Origin: Rhizobium sp. SL42
GTDB taxonomy: Bacteria > Pseudomonadota > Alphaproteobacteria > Rhizobiales > Rhizobiaceae
Assembly: GCF_021729845.1 (NCBI RefSeq)
Contig: NZ_CP063397.1
Coordinates: forward strand, 882,001-946,000
DNA: 64,000 bases
Reading direction: 5' to 3'
Positions 8,289 to 17,394 of the stretch are shown one piece after another (the first letter of the stretch is position 1; each line of letters opens with the position of its first letter). The translations under genes and the position numbers were made by a program. The notes beneath the pieces were generated by a model, which had not been told where the DNA came from, searched no databases, and worked only from the letters and a program-made list of their open reading frames with translations.

Positions 8289-9719
8289 CTAGACGGGCAG
8301 CTGGGCCGTCTTTGACAAGCGGTCCCGGAGCATCTGCCGGATGCCGGCGACATCGAGGCAAAGCGCGGCGACCGTGTAGGCGACGATACCCGTCAGCACC
8401 GGCACGAGGAGATCGATCAGTCCCTTGTTGGGGAAAAAGCCTTCGACGAACCATGTCGGCACCGCCATGACCACCGTCGCGATGCAGATCTTCACGGTCG
8501 GCCAGATTTCCAGTGGCAGGGGATGCGCCTTGAACGACAGGAAATAGCCGACGATCACGCCGCAGATCTCGGAAAACAGCAGCGACCAGGCGGCGCCCAT
8601 CAGGCCGAGGCGCGGCACCAGCACGAACATGCCGATGACATTGATGGTCAGGATGACCATGCCCTGGATCGACACCAGCCGGGCCGTCTTGGCGAGCTGG
8701 AAGCTGACATGGATGAACTGGTAGGAGATCGAGCGGAACAGCCAGGCAAACACGATGACCGGTATCAGCTGCGATGCCGCGACCTCGAATTCCGGGCCGA
8801 GGATCAGGCCGGAGAAATTGGCCGCCGTCAGCGCCATGCCGACGCAGGCCGGAATGAGGATCGCCAGCAGCAGTTCGAGACTGTGCAGCAGATGCCGGTT
8901 GGTCGCGGCGGGACCGTCCTGGGACAAAAGGCGAATGGCGATCGGCACGATGGCCGAGCCGATCGCCACGCCGGGAAACAGGATGATCTGGCGGACGAGA
9001 TCGGCGGCCGCGCCATAATTGCCGGCGGCATTTTCGCCGAGGAAGGAGACGATGATCAGCCGGTCAATGATCGTGTGCAGCATGAAGATGCCGCCGGACA
9101 CGGTCATCGGCAGGCCGAAGCGCAGCATTTCGGTGAGAATGGCGCGGTCGAAGCCATGCAGGGGACGGCGCCAGACCATTGGCGCATAGACCAGGATGGT
9201 GACCAGATAGGAGCCGGCGACGCTGATCAGCAAGCCCTGGCCGCCGAGATCGAACACCATCACCAGCAGGCAGGACAGGGTGATGCCGAGCAGCGCACGC
9301 AGGATCGTCGAGCGCATGTAGGATCCGGTTTCCTGGCGCGCCCGGAAGATTTCCAGCACGAATTCGAACAGGCCGACGGCATAGGCGACGAAGATCGCCG
9401 GCACCACGTATTGGGCAGAACCGTCGGGCAGGAAAAGGGCCGCGATCACCATCAACGGGATAGCCATGACGATGACGCCATAGGCGATCAGCGCCGACAT
9501 GCGCACATCCGCGCCGTCTCCTTCGGAGGTGAAGCGCAAGACCGATGTCTTGATCCAGCCGAACAGAAGCGTCGAGATCAGGCCGGCGACGCTGATACCG
9601 AGGACGTAGATGCCGTATTCATGCGGGCTGAGGATATGGGTGAACAGCACGACCGAGGCACCGCCGATCAGGACGGTGACGACATTGGCGATCATGTAGG
9701 ACGAGATTTGACGGATCAT
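8289..9719 (-). CDS. polysaccharide flippase (Wzx/MOP superfamily)
   Basis: 476 residues with about 12-14 hydrophobic helices spread over the whole length, no signal peptide and no large soluble domain, as expected for MATE/MOP-fold lipid-linked oligosaccharide flippases. It would move undecaprenyl-linked repeat units to the periplasmic face for the Wzy-type polymerase encoded across the divergent promoter. The start at 9719 (MIRQISS) shares a base with the stop of the upstream GH10 gene (TGATG on the minus strand), so the two are translationally coupled. A longer in-frame N-terminus upstream is rich in Arg/Ala and not flippase-like. Confidence 0.85.
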   Translation of the reverse strand: MIRQISSYMIANVVTVLIGGASVVLFTHILSPHEYGIYVLGISVAGLISTLLFGWIKTSVLRFTSEGDGADVRMSALIAYGVIVMAIPLMVIAALFLPDGSAQYVVPAIFVAYAVGLFEFVLEIFRARQETGSYMRSTILRALLGITLSCLLVMVFDLGGQGLLISVAGSYLVTILVYAPMVWRRPLHGFDRAILTEMLRFGLPMTVSGGIFMLHTIIDRLIIVSFLGENAAGNYGAAADLVRQIILFPGVAIGSAIVPIAIRLLSQDGPAATNRHLLHSLELLLAILIPACVGMALTAANFSGLILGPEFEVAASQLIPVIVFAWLFRSISYQFIHVSFQLAKTARLVSIQGMVILTINVIGMFVLVPRLGLMGAAWSLLFSEICGVIVGYFLSFKAHPLPLEIWPTVKICIATVVMAVPTWFVEGFFPNKGLIDLLVPVLTGIVAYTVAALCLDVAGIRQMLRDRLSKTAQLPV

Positions 9720-10849
9720 CAGGCAGGAACACGCGTGAAGTCTTCGATCACCTGCATCATGGCTTTCGGACGATAGTTGACGTCGAGCGGCAGCGGCCGG
9801 TTCGGCTTGCCGTCGTCGCGGGTGAACCACATCGGCACCCAGGTATAGCGGTCGGTGATCCCCCAGGTGAGAATGGCGCCCGGACGCTTGACGTCGCAGA
9901 TGGCGCCGAGGAAGTCACGCGCGGTGGCCGCCGCGATCTGGTCGCGGTCATAGGTCGAGGCGGGCAGCTTGTTGTCGATCACGTCGAGTTCGGTGACCAG
10001 AACCTCGAGTCCCAGGCCCGAAACCTCTTCGACAAAGCGCGACAGTCCTTCCTTGTCGATCTCCTGGTCGCCGAGAAGATGGCCCTGGATGCCGACGGCA
10101 TGCAGCGGCACGTCGCGATCCTTCAGGTCGCGCAGCATGGCGAGAAGCGCCTCGCGCTTGGCCCGGCACTGCTCGGTCGGGTTTTCGATGGCGTAGTCGT
10201 TGATCACCAGCTGCACATCCGGATCGACGGCGGCTGCCGTGCGCAGCGAAAGCTCGAGGAAGCGCTTGCCGAGGCGCTGGTACCAGATCGAATCGCGGAA
10301 CGGCGCGTCGGCGGTCGGATTGTCGGCGATCGCCTCGTTGATGACATCCCAGCTCGGGATGCGGCCCTTGTAGCGCCCGACCACGGTCTCGATGTGGCGG
10401 ACAAGCTCGCCTTCCGCCTCGGCTTCGCTGGCGATCTGCTGGGTCCAGTCCGGCATGGCGCCGTACCACGCAAGGGTATGTCCGCGCATCTTCATGCCAT
10501 TGGCATCGGCGAATGCGATCAGGCGATCAGGCTGGTCGAAGACGAAATCGTCGCGCGTCGGGCGCAGGTCGATCCATTTCAACCCGCCTTCGCCGACGAC
10601 GATCTGGCAGTGCTCGAGGATGGCGGTCTTGTAGTCGAACTGGTCGGCGAGATAATCGACGCGCACGGCGGCGCCGAAGGGAATGGCGGTGCGCAGTTGG
10701 CTGGCGCTGGCCATGCCGCCTGTGCTGCGTGAGGTACCCTGTGAGGCGCCAGACAAGGCTTCGGGCATGCCGTCAAGCACGCGGTCAGGCATGGTGGATG
10801 CTGCAAGGCCTGCCCCAAGGGCGCCGACCACGAACTCTCGCCTGCGCAT
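9719..10849 (-). CDS. GH10 family glycosidase (endo-beta-1,4-xylanase-like), Tat-exported
   Basis: 376 residues. The N-terminus MRRREFVVGALGAG is a twin-arginine signal. The (beta/alpha)8 GH10 domain follows, with the conserved HTLAWY (124-129), the acid/base glutamate in WDVINEA (Glu172) and the nucleophile in VLVTELD (Glu287). The family hydrolyses beta-1,4-xylosidic and related bonds by a retaining mechanism. Inside a polysaccharide operon it more likely trims or releases the cell's own polymer than degrades plant xylan, but this is inference. ATG 10849 is preferred because a GAGGGAAG box lies just upstream. It is first gene of the leftward operon and overlaps the flippase start. Confidence 0.85.
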   Translation of the reverse strand: MRRREFVVGALGAGLAASTMPDRVLDGMPEALSGASQGTSRSTGGMASASQLRTAIPFGAAVRVDYLADQFDYKTAILEHCQIVVGEGGLKWIDLRPTRDDFVFDQPDRLIAFADANGMKMRGHTLAWYGAMPDWTQQIASEAEAEGELVRHIETVVGRYKGRIPSWDVINEAIADNPTADAPFRDSIWYQRLGKRFLELSLRTAAAVDPDVQLVINDYAIENPTEQCRAKREALLAMLRDLKDRDVPLHAVGIQGHLLGDQEIDKEGLSRFVEEVSGLGLEVLVTELDVIDNKLPASTYDRDQIAAATARDFLGAICDVKRPGAILTWGITDRYTWVPMWFTRDDGKPNRPLPLDVNYRPKAMMQVIEDFTRVPA

Positions 10850-10973
10850 CACGGTGCTTCCCTCGGCTACGCCCAAAATGGAACATGGTCAGTGGCGCGT
10901 GTCGCAAGACGACGCATTCGCGCCCCTTTTATATCAGGAGTTACGCACGCGCACGCATCATTCGGAAACGGCA

Positions 10974-11011
10974 TTAATGGATACTTAATGAAAACAGGGT
11001 TTGTTAACCAT
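10974..11011. promoter_or_regulatory. CtrA-type sites in the divergent polysaccharide promoter
   Basis: A full TTAA-N7-TTAA pair occupies 10974-10988, and the CtrA half-site octamer TTAACCAT follows at 11004-11011. Both lie between the leftward GH10 operon (start 10849) and the rightward Wzz-type gene (start about 11054). CtrA is the cell-cycle master regulator of alphaproteobacteria and controls polar surface structures. In such GC-rich sequence a chance TTAA pair with exact spacing is uncommon. Binding is not demonstrated. Confidence 0.5.
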
Positions 11012-11053
11012 GATTGCGCGCGCAAAGCCGATAGCGACTGGGTCCGGACCACC

Positions 11054-12607
11054 ATGTATGAAGCCAACTCTCGACTGAAGAAGCCCGTGGTCAGTACACG
11101 CGGCTGGATCGAAAGAGTGCATCATCAGGCGGATGCTCTGCCCGCAGCGGCGCTGCATGTGCCGGAGCAAGACGGACCCGCGCCGCATGTGCTTCAATCC
11201 GAAACGGTTGCTCCCGCCGCCGAAACGGTCGGTGCATCGGATGAAAGACGCGACGCGGAAACCTATTCAAGGCTCCAGCAGCTCTTCCAGATCGATCTCT
11301 TCCGCGTTCTCGACTGGTTGCGGGGTGGCGCGATCTGGATCGTGGCGCTGGCCGTCTTCGGCGCCGTCGCCGGCTATAGCGTGACGATCTTCGTCAAGCC
11401 GCGCTTTATCGCCGGCATCGACATCCTGCTTGATCCGGCCAATCTGCGGGTCGTCAGCAACGACATCTTTTCCGAGAACATGCAACGTGACACCAAGCTG
11501 CTCGATGTCGACAGCAAGCTGCGCGTCATCACCTCGGGCAATGTTCTCGGCCGCGTGGTCAAGGACCTGAAACTTTATGCCGATCCGGAATTTGCCGGCG
11601 CATCATCCAAGGATCCGGCCAATGACGCGCTGACCACGCTGGCCAAGCGCGTCGTTGCGCGCCGCGACGAACGCTCCTTCATCGTCAATGTCGCGGTCTG
11701 GTCCAACAATCCGGACAAGTCGGTCGATATCACCAATGCCGTCGTCACCAGCTTCCAGGAAGAACTGGCCAAGGCGGAATCCGAAGGGGCGGGCCGGGCG
11801 GCAAGCGCGCTGATCGCGCGCCTCGACGACCTCAAGGTCGAGGTGACCAAGGCGGAATCCAATGTCGAGCAGTTCAAGCGCGAGCGGGGACTGCAATCGG
11901 TATCCGGTGAACTGACCAGCACGCTGATGTCGCAGCAGACCAATACCCAGCTGATCGAGGCGCGGGCGCGGCTGATCCAGGCCGAAACCCGCTACAATGA
12001 ACTGGTCGCCACCGACCCGCGCAACCAGATGAACGCCGCAAGCCTGCAGTCGGAAACGATGACCATGCTGCGCACCCAGTATTCGACCCTGAAGCAGCGC
12101 ATGACCTCGCAATCGGCGGTACTTGGTCCAAACCATCCGGTGATCCTGACGCTGACGCCGCAGGTGAAGGCGCTCGAAGACCAGATCAGCGCCGAGACCG
12201 GCCGCATCGTCCAGGCTGCCAAGACCGAGCTCGACCAGGCACGCACCGCCTTGAAGCTGCTCAATTCGCAGGCCAACCAGATGGCGACCTCGGTCTTCGA
12301 CGACAGCGCCTCGCAGATCCAGCTGCGCGAACTCGAGCGCGAGGCCCGCGCCAAGGCTGCCGTCTACGAAGCCTTCATGGCGCGTGCCGGCGAAGCCGCC
12401 CAGCGCCAGCAGATCGACGCCACCAATGTCCGCATCGTCACGCCGGCGGTCGCGCCCGCCAATCGCAGCTTCCCGCCCAGAGGATATCTGCTGGCCGCGG
12501 CAGGCGGCATGGTCGGCCTGTTCCTCGGCCTCGTCGTCGCCGTCCTGCTCGGCCTGTGGCGCGACTATCGCTATCTGAGCGAAGACAGGGAAGAGGCTTA
12601 TGCCTGA
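11054..12607 (+). CDS. Wzz/GumC-type polysaccharide co-polymerase
   Basis: About 517 residues. A proline-rich cytoplasmic N-terminus of about 90 residues precedes the first membrane helix (IWIVALAVFGAVAGYSVTIF). The long periplasmic part is predicted coiled coil (about 230-430), and a second helix (LLAAAGGMVGLFLGLVVAVLL) lies near the C-terminus. This is the Wzz/GumC/ExoP chain-length-determinant topology; no Walker-type tyrosine kinase domain follows, so it is a PCP without the fused BY-kinase. I prefer ATG 11054 because putative CtrA sites end at 11011; ATG 10988 would overlap them. It heads a rightward operon with the Wzy-type gene. Confidence 0.85.
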   Translation: MYEANSRLKKPVVSTRGWIERVHHQADALPAAALHVPEQDGPAPHVLQSETVAPAAETVGASDERRDAETYSRLQQLFQIDLFRVLDWLRGGAIWIVALAVFGAVAGYSVTIFVKPRFIAGIDILLDPANLRVVSNDIFSENMQRDTKLLDVDSKLRVITSGNVLGRVVKDLKLYADPEFAGASSKDPANDALTTLAKRVVARRDERSFIVNVAVWSNNPDKSVDITNAVVTSFQEELAKAESEGAGRAASALIARLDDLKVEVTKAESNVEQFKRERGLQSVSGELTSTLMSQQTNTQLIEARARLIQAETRYNELVATDPRNQMNAASLQSETMTMLRTQYSTLKQRMTSQSAVLGPNHPVILTLTPQVKALEDQISAETGRIVQAAKTELDQARTALKLLNSQANQMATSVFDDSASQIQLRELEREARAKAAVYEAFMARAGEAAQRQQIDATNVRIVTPAVAPANRSFPPRGYLLAAAGGMVGLFLGLVVAVLLGLWRDYRYLSEDREEAYA

Positions 12608-13985
12608 CGGGCGTCAGAACGGAGCAACCGCGCGGAACGGCCTGTTCTCCAGCCTGCTCTTCTTGACGATTTTCTGCTACTTCTGGATCGGTCTTGCACC
12701 CTTCCCCGATCCGAATGCGGCCGCACTGCTGACCGCCTATGGCAAGAGCTCTAACCTGATCAACCAGCTGATCGTCGTCAGCCTGTCCGGTGTCGTGCTG
12801 GTCACGATGTTTCGCTATCGATCGGTCGGGATGTTGCTCAGGCCGCATGGTCTGCTCGCCGTGCTTCTGCTCTGGGTCTGCTTGACCGGGCTGCTGTCAG
12901 ACGATCCTGCCACGGCCTTCCGCCGTATCGTCTTTGCCATACTGGTCTGCCTGTGCAGCAGCGCCGTTCTGCTGTTGCCGCGCAATGAAAAGCAGTTCGG
13001 CAAGCTGGTCTGCGGCATCATGGTCGCGGTCATCGGCCTGTCCTATTTTGGCATCCTGGCCTTGCCGCAGCGGGCGATCCACCAGCCGACGGATGCGCTC
13101 GAGCAATTGCTGGCAGGCGACTGGCGCGGCCATTTCGGCCACAAGAACGTCGCGGCCGGTGCCATGGTCTTTGCGGTGTTTTTCGGCCTTTACCTGCGAC
13201 AGGTCCGGTCCACTTTCATTGGCCTCGCGATCGTCGTGGCGGCAGGCTTCTTCGTGCTGAAGTCAGGCGGCAAGACGTCGGCGGGCATGCTGCCGGCCGT
13301 GCTGGTTCTGGCCTGGGTGTTCGAGCATGTGCGGGCCTCGCGCTGGCTGATCCCGGTTCTTGGCCTCCTGATCGTCAACGCCATCCTGATGTCGGCCGCC
13401 GTTTCTCCGGCGGTCAGTGGTTTCCTGATATCGCTCGGTGTTGATCCGACTTTCACCGACCGCAACTCGATCTGGGAGCTGGCCCTGTCGGCCATCGCCG
13501 ACCGGCCGTTCTTCGGCTATGGCTTCCAGTCCTTCTGGCAGACCGAAGCCCTGTTTTCGCGCGGCCAGGCACTCAGTTCATGGGCGGTCACGGCCGCCAA
13601 TTCGCACAATGGCTATGTCGAACAGCTGATCAATGGCGGTATTCCGATGCTGGTTTTGGTGGTGATCTGGCTGGTTTTCCTGCCGATCCGCGATGCCGGA
13701 CGGGCTTTGAAGAGCGGCAAGGATCCGGCGCTGACACGGCTGTTCATCCGCATCTGGCTGTTTTCCCTGTTTTTTGCCTGCCTGGAGAGCCCGTTCTTTG
13801 GCAATACCGGGCCGCTCTGGTTCACCACGCTGATCTCGGTCTTCGGGCTCAGGTTCCAGGCCTATGCCAGCCTTGTCGAGGCCAAACCGGCTGTTGCGGC
13901 AAAAGCCCGGCCTGCACGCCCGAACTGGCCGAGGCCACAGCGCCAAACAGAGCGCCTGGCACAGCGTCTCGCAAATGCGCGTTAA
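12600..13985 (+). CDS. O-antigen ligase / Wzy-type polysaccharide polymerase
   Basis: 461 residues with around 11-12 hydrophobic helices and a large periplasmic loop (about 270-340) containing TDRNSIWELAL and a following FGYGFQSFW, the usual loop of the Wzy_C/O-antigen-ligase family. These proteins polymerise lipid-linked repeat units or ligate glycans at the periplasmic face. The ATG overlaps the end of the Wzz-type gene by 8 bases, which implies translational coupling between polymerase and co-polymerase. The basic C-terminal tail (residues about 430-461) is presumably cytoplasmic. Confidence 0.85.
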   Translation: MPDGRQNGATARNGLFSSLLFLTIFCYFWIGLAPFPDPNAAALLTAYGKSSNLINQLIVVSLSGVVLVTMFRYRSVGMLLRPHGLLAVLLLWVCLTGLLSDDPATAFRRIVFAILVCLCSSAVLLLPRNEKQFGKLVCGIMVAVIGLSYFGILALPQRAIHQPTDALEQLLAGDWRGHFGHKNVAAGAMVFAVFFGLYLRQVRSTFIGLAIVVAAGFFVLKSGGKTSAGMLPAVLVLAWVFEHVRASRWLIPVLGLLIVNAILMSAAVSPAVSGFLISLGVDPTFTDRNSIWELALSAIADRPFFGYGFQSFWQTEALFSRGQALSSWAVTAANSHNGYVEQLINGGIPMLVLVVIWLVFLPIRDAGRALKSGKDPALTRLFIRIWLFSLFFACLESPFFGNTGPLWFTTLISVFGLRFQAYASLVEAKPAVAAKARPARPNWPRPQRQTERLAQRLANAR

Positions 13986-14078
13986 CGTCATGCTTACCTG
14001 CAGTTTGTAGGTTCCGCCGCAGGATCAGAGAGGCTGAAATCAGCCAGATTGCAGTCGCCGGTGACAAGAGCTTCTGAA

Positions 14079-15008
14079 ATGCCAAAGCAGGATGCGGGTT
14101 CGATCCAGGCGGTCGTCTGTATCCCGACCTTTCGTCGGCCGGCCTGGCTGGCCCGCACGCTTGCATCCGTCGTCGCCCAGGAAACCGATTTCCCCTTCGC
14201 GATCGTCGTCGTCGACAATGATGCCGCCAATCCGGTCGGTGCTGCCTGCGCCGAAGACCTGCTCGGCCCGGCTGGCCTGCCGTATGCGGTTTTCACCGAG
14301 GGCAAGCAGGGCAATTGCCACGCGATCAACCGTGCCTTTGCCGAGGCGATGCAGGCCTTTCCGAAGGCCGAGTTCCTGCTGATGATCGACGATGACGAAA
14401 TGGCCATGCCCGGCTGGCTGGCGGCGATCGTCGGCACGGCCAGGCGCGAGAATGCCGATATCGTCGGCGGCCCGGTCGACCGGGAGTTCGAGGTGCCGGC
14501 GACCACAGCCGTCATGCAGCATCCGCTGTTCGGTTCGATCGACGGTCCGAGCCGCGAGATCGACCAGATCCATGGATCCGGAAATTGCCTGATCCGCCGC
14601 CGGGTCTTCGATGGCCTCGCCTCGCCATTGTTCGACATACGGTTCAATTTTCTCGGCGGCGGCGACATGGAATTCTTCACCCGCTGCCGCAAGGCAGGTT
14701 TCAGGACCTGGTGGTGCGCCGAGGCGCTGATCCACGAATTCGTGGCCGGAGAACGTGTCTCGGCCCGGTTCCTGATGAAGCGGTCGATCCGCACCGGTAG
14801 CATCAACTATGTTATCGACCGCATCCACAGCCGATCGGCGATCGGGCCTGTTGCCAAGAATGCGGTGAGCCTTTTCCTCGGACTTGGCCGGTCGTTGCTG
14901 CTGTTCCGGCAAACCCGCCACTTGTTGCCGGCAAGCCATCCCTTGCTGGTGTCGCTCGGCCGGACCGTTGCAAGTCTCGGTTTCCTGCCAAAACCCTACA
15001 AGGGCTGA
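14079..15008 (+). CDS. family 2 glycosyltransferase
   Basis: 309 residues of GT-A fold. Visible are the N-terminal nucleotide-binding strand (VVCIPTFRRP), a VVVDNDA motif and the metal-binding MIDDDEMAMPGW segment, followed by an acceptor region with FLGGGDMEFFTRCRKAG. It probably adds one sugar of the repeat unit on the cytoplasmic face. The start at ATG 14079 follows an AAGAG sequence; GTG 14061 and TTG 14049 in the same frame are weaker choices. It follows the Wzy-type gene by about 90 bases and is likely in the same operon. Confidence 0.85.
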   Translation: MPKQDAGSIQAVVCIPTFRRPAWLARTLASVVAQETDFPFAIVVVDNDAANPVGAACAEDLLGPAGLPYAVFTEGKQGNCHAINRAFAEAMQAFPKAEFLLMIDDDEMAMPGWLAAIVGTARRENADIVGGPVDREFEVPATTAVMQHPLFGSIDGPSREIDQIHGSGNCLIRRRVFDGLASPLFDIRFNFLGGGDMEFFTRCRKAGFRTWWCAEALIHEFVAGERVSARFLMKRSIRTGSINYVIDRIHSRSAIGPVAKNAVSLFLGLGRSLLLFRQTRHLLPASHPLLVSLGRTVASLGFLPKPYKG

Positions 15009-15027
15009 GAGGCACAGGCAGGGTATC

Positions 15028-15894
15028 TCAGGCCTTGCCGATCGCGACCTCACGGATGATCTCGATCGGCGTCTGCGTGTGCGACTGGATGGTGATGGCG
15101 CATTGGTGCGGCAGCAGGCTGGCGATGAGCGCCTGGAGCCCGGCCCGATCGAGCGGCGGGCCGACCCAATAGGTAAGGCAACGGCTTTGCGAGACGCGCT
15201 CGTGCCGGGCGGCAAGCGTCGGATCGCTGGCAACGGCTGCACCATAGACCAGGTATTCCGAGAAATGCCGCTGGCGTGCCAGTGCCTGCCACCAGGGCAG
15301 GCCGGAAACCGTTTCGATCTGCCGTGTCATGACCTTCACGGTCTCGCGTTCCCACAGGGTCATCGGGCCGATGAAGTCGTCGCCCGGCAGGACCGGATCC
15401 GGCATACCGAGGACGCGGTGAGCATTTTGCCACCAGCGGACATGATTGGGACGGGATGGATTGATTGCGCCGGGCTCGACATAGTGCGCAAGCCTCGGCG
15501 TCGCGGCAATCTCCGATAAATCGAGGGGACGGCAGAAGACATTGTCGGAATCGACGCACATCACCCGCTCGCTCGATTGGGCGAGCGTCATGGCAATCTT
15601 GCGCAATTGCTGCAGGTGCCAGCCATAGACCGGCAGGTGGATGGCGGGTGACCACCAGTAGCGCCGGCCGCGCCATTTCGGCAAGGCCCAGAATTTCGGC
15701 AGCAGGCTCGAGGATAGGACCACGCGACGCCGGGGGCCGTTCAGCGGCGCAAACAGCGCCGCATCCTCATCGCCGACGACGATGTAGTGCATGTCATGGC
15801 CGGTGACATGGCGATCGATTGATTCGCACAGCAGCTGGCAGCAATCGAAATCGCCGCTATAGCTCGGTGTGACCAGCGAGATGGATGCCGTCAT
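15028..15894 (-). CDS. DUF6492-like protein, probable glycosyltransferase-related
   Basis: 288 residues, soluble. The N-terminus (SISLVTPSYSGDFDCC) and the central VMCVDSDNVF segment look like the nucleotide-binding strand and the DxD motif of a GT-A type fold, and the protein resembles DUF6492 family members found in polysaccharide clusters. Many Trp residues (KWRGRRYWW and others) may form an acceptor site. The start at 15894 has GGAAGAG immediately upstream. It is inserted in opposite orientation between two rightward glycosyltransferase genes, so it needs its own promoter in 15895-16191. Function in the locus is inferred from context. Confidence 0.65.
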   Translation of the reverse strand: MTASISLVTPSYSGDFDCCQLLCESIDRHVTGHDMHYIVVGDEDAALFAPLNGPRRRVVLSSSLLPKFWALPKWRGRRYWWSPAIHLPVYGWHLQQLRKIAMTLAQSSERVMCVDSDNVFCRPLDLSEIAATPRLAHYVEPGAINPSRPNHVRWWQNAHRVLGMPDPVLPGDDFIGPMTLWERETVKVMTRQIETVSGLPWWQALARQRHFSEYLVYGAAVASDPTLAARHERVSQSRCLTYWVGPPLDRAGLQALIASLLPHQCAITIQSHTQTPIEIIREVAIGKA

Positions 15895-16191
15895 GTCTCT
15901 TCCTTCGTGGCATGTTCGGCTGCCAAATCTAGGCGGCATTCCCCTAGAATAGCTTAACGGATGCTGCCAATTCCGTGCTGGGCGCCCGTGACGCGGCCGG
16001 TTAGCCGATATGCAACGAACCGACGGGCTTGCAGCTTCATCTTATTTTCAGACTAAACAGCGATTTTGCTGCACCGGAACCGGCATCCTTGTTCAGAAGG
16101 CCGTTTCCGCTGGGCTGTCTGCATCTGTGGCCGCGAACGGTCCCATCAGCGCATCGGCCATGGCATTGCCGGAGACTTTGGACAGATCGAC

Positions 16192-17292
16192 ATGGCAGAA
16201 AAGAACTACCTCGTTTTTGTTTCCGGTGCCGCGCAGACATGCGGCGTCGAGAGTTTTGCCGGGCTTCTGGCCGATCGACTGGGACCGCGCGCCCGCCGGC
16301 GCAAGCTGGACCTGGATCTGATCGGGTTGGCAAAGGCGCTGTCCGACGTAGATGCGGCAATCTTCAATTTCCCGGTCGTCGGCTGGAAGAAGAAGCTTGT
16401 CGAGCCGACGCTCGCAGCGCTGATGGTGCGGCTGCTGGGACGCAAACTGGTCGTCGTCCTGCATGAATGGCAGGCGCTCGACTGGAAACGGCGGCTGGTG
16501 CTGATGCCGGTCATGCTGCTGGCCAGCCGCGTCTGCTTCTCGGCGCCGGAAATCGAGGACGAGTTTGCGGCAAGCCCCGTGTCGGGCATGACGACGAAGC
16601 GTCGCGCCATCGTGCCCGTGCCGCCCAATCTCGTGCCGCCGGCCACATTGCAGCCGGGACCGCGGTCGCAGGCGCTGGAGCGGCAGAAAAAAGCCGGCCG
16701 CCTGATCATCGGCCAGTTCGGCTCGATCTATCCGAAAAAGCAGTCCACCGAAGTCCTGGCCATTGCTGGCGCCCTGGTTGCGCGCGGCCATGATGTCAGC
16801 GTCGTGTTTGTCGGGTCCTTCATCAAGGGAATGGACAATGTCGAGCGTGATTTCTTTGAGCTTGCGAGCCACCTTGGCATCAGCGAGCGCGTCACGGTCA
16901 CCGGTTATGTCGCGACCGATGCCGAACTCTTTGCCATTTTCGAGCAGGTCGACGTATTCTGCTATCTGTTTCCCGAGGGACTGACCGCGCGTCGCGGCAG
17001 CGTATTGGCGGCCGGCCTTTCCGGCAAGCCGGTGATCGTCAACGCGCCGCGCCGCAGCGATGCTCTTGCCCATCACGGCCTGTTTCGCCGGCTGATCGAC
17101 CATAAGGCAATCCACCTCGTCGGCACCGATGCCGATGCGCAGGCCATGGCGGATGCCGTGCTCGAAGCCTGGCATACGCAAGCGCCAACGATCGAGGCAG
17201 GCGCTGAACTGCAAAGACTGTGGTCGGAGATCGTTGCCGTGGTCGAGGATGGCGGACAGCGGGGCGCGGTGACGTACAGGCACCGCGAATGA
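16192..17292 (+). CDS. GT-B glycosyltransferase (family 4-like)
   Basis: 366 residues of GT-B fold. The N-terminal half contains a VSGAAQTCGVESFAG glycine-rich acceptor loop and the C-terminal half begins with GQFGSIYPKKQ and contains the SVLAAGLSGKPVIV segment, the donor-binding region of GT4 retaining enzymes, although the usual EGFG glutamate motif appears as FPEGLTARRG. It probably extends the lipid-linked repeat unit. The start ATG 16192 (MAEKNYLVFV) is preferred to longer upstream readings because the protein then begins directly with the first beta strand. About 297 bases between 15894 and 16191 hold no gene and probably the divergent promoters. Confidence 0.8.
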   Translation: MAEKNYLVFVSGAAQTCGVESFAGLLADRLGPRARRRKLDLDLIGLAKALSDVDAAIFNFPVVGWKKKLVEPTLAALMVRLLGRKLVVVLHEWQALDWKRRLVLMPVMLLASRVCFSAPEIEDEFAASPVSGMTTKRRAIVPVPPNLVPPATLQPGPRSQALERQKKAGRLIIGQFGSIYPKKQSTEVLAIAGALVARGHDVSVVFVGSFIKGMDNVERDFFELASHLGISERVTVTGYVATDAELFAIFEQVDVFCYLFPEGLTARRGSVLAAGLSGKPVIVNAPRRSDALAHHGLFRRLIDHKAIHLVGTDADAQAMADAVLEAWHTQAPTIEAGAELQRLWSEIVAVVEDGGQRGAVTYRHRE

Positions 17293-17394
17293 TGGTGACG
17301 CCGGACATGTCCGTCGGCTGTCAATTCGTAGCGAACCGTTAACACAGCGGTAGTAACTTGCAGGACCAAACGACCAACTGGACGTCCCTTTCGT

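Noticed and set aside
8523-9776. 417-codon open frame on the plus strand within the flippase gene
   Set aside because: Composition (Asp/Gln/His/Arg-rich) is that of a reverse-strand shadow of a membrane protein; the flippase reading has clear helices and coupling.
10988-11053. Earlier ATG (10988) for the Wzz-type gene
   Set aside because: It would overlap the putative CtrA sites, has no good ribosome-binding site and adds a segment not typical of the family; 11054 is preferred, though not proven.
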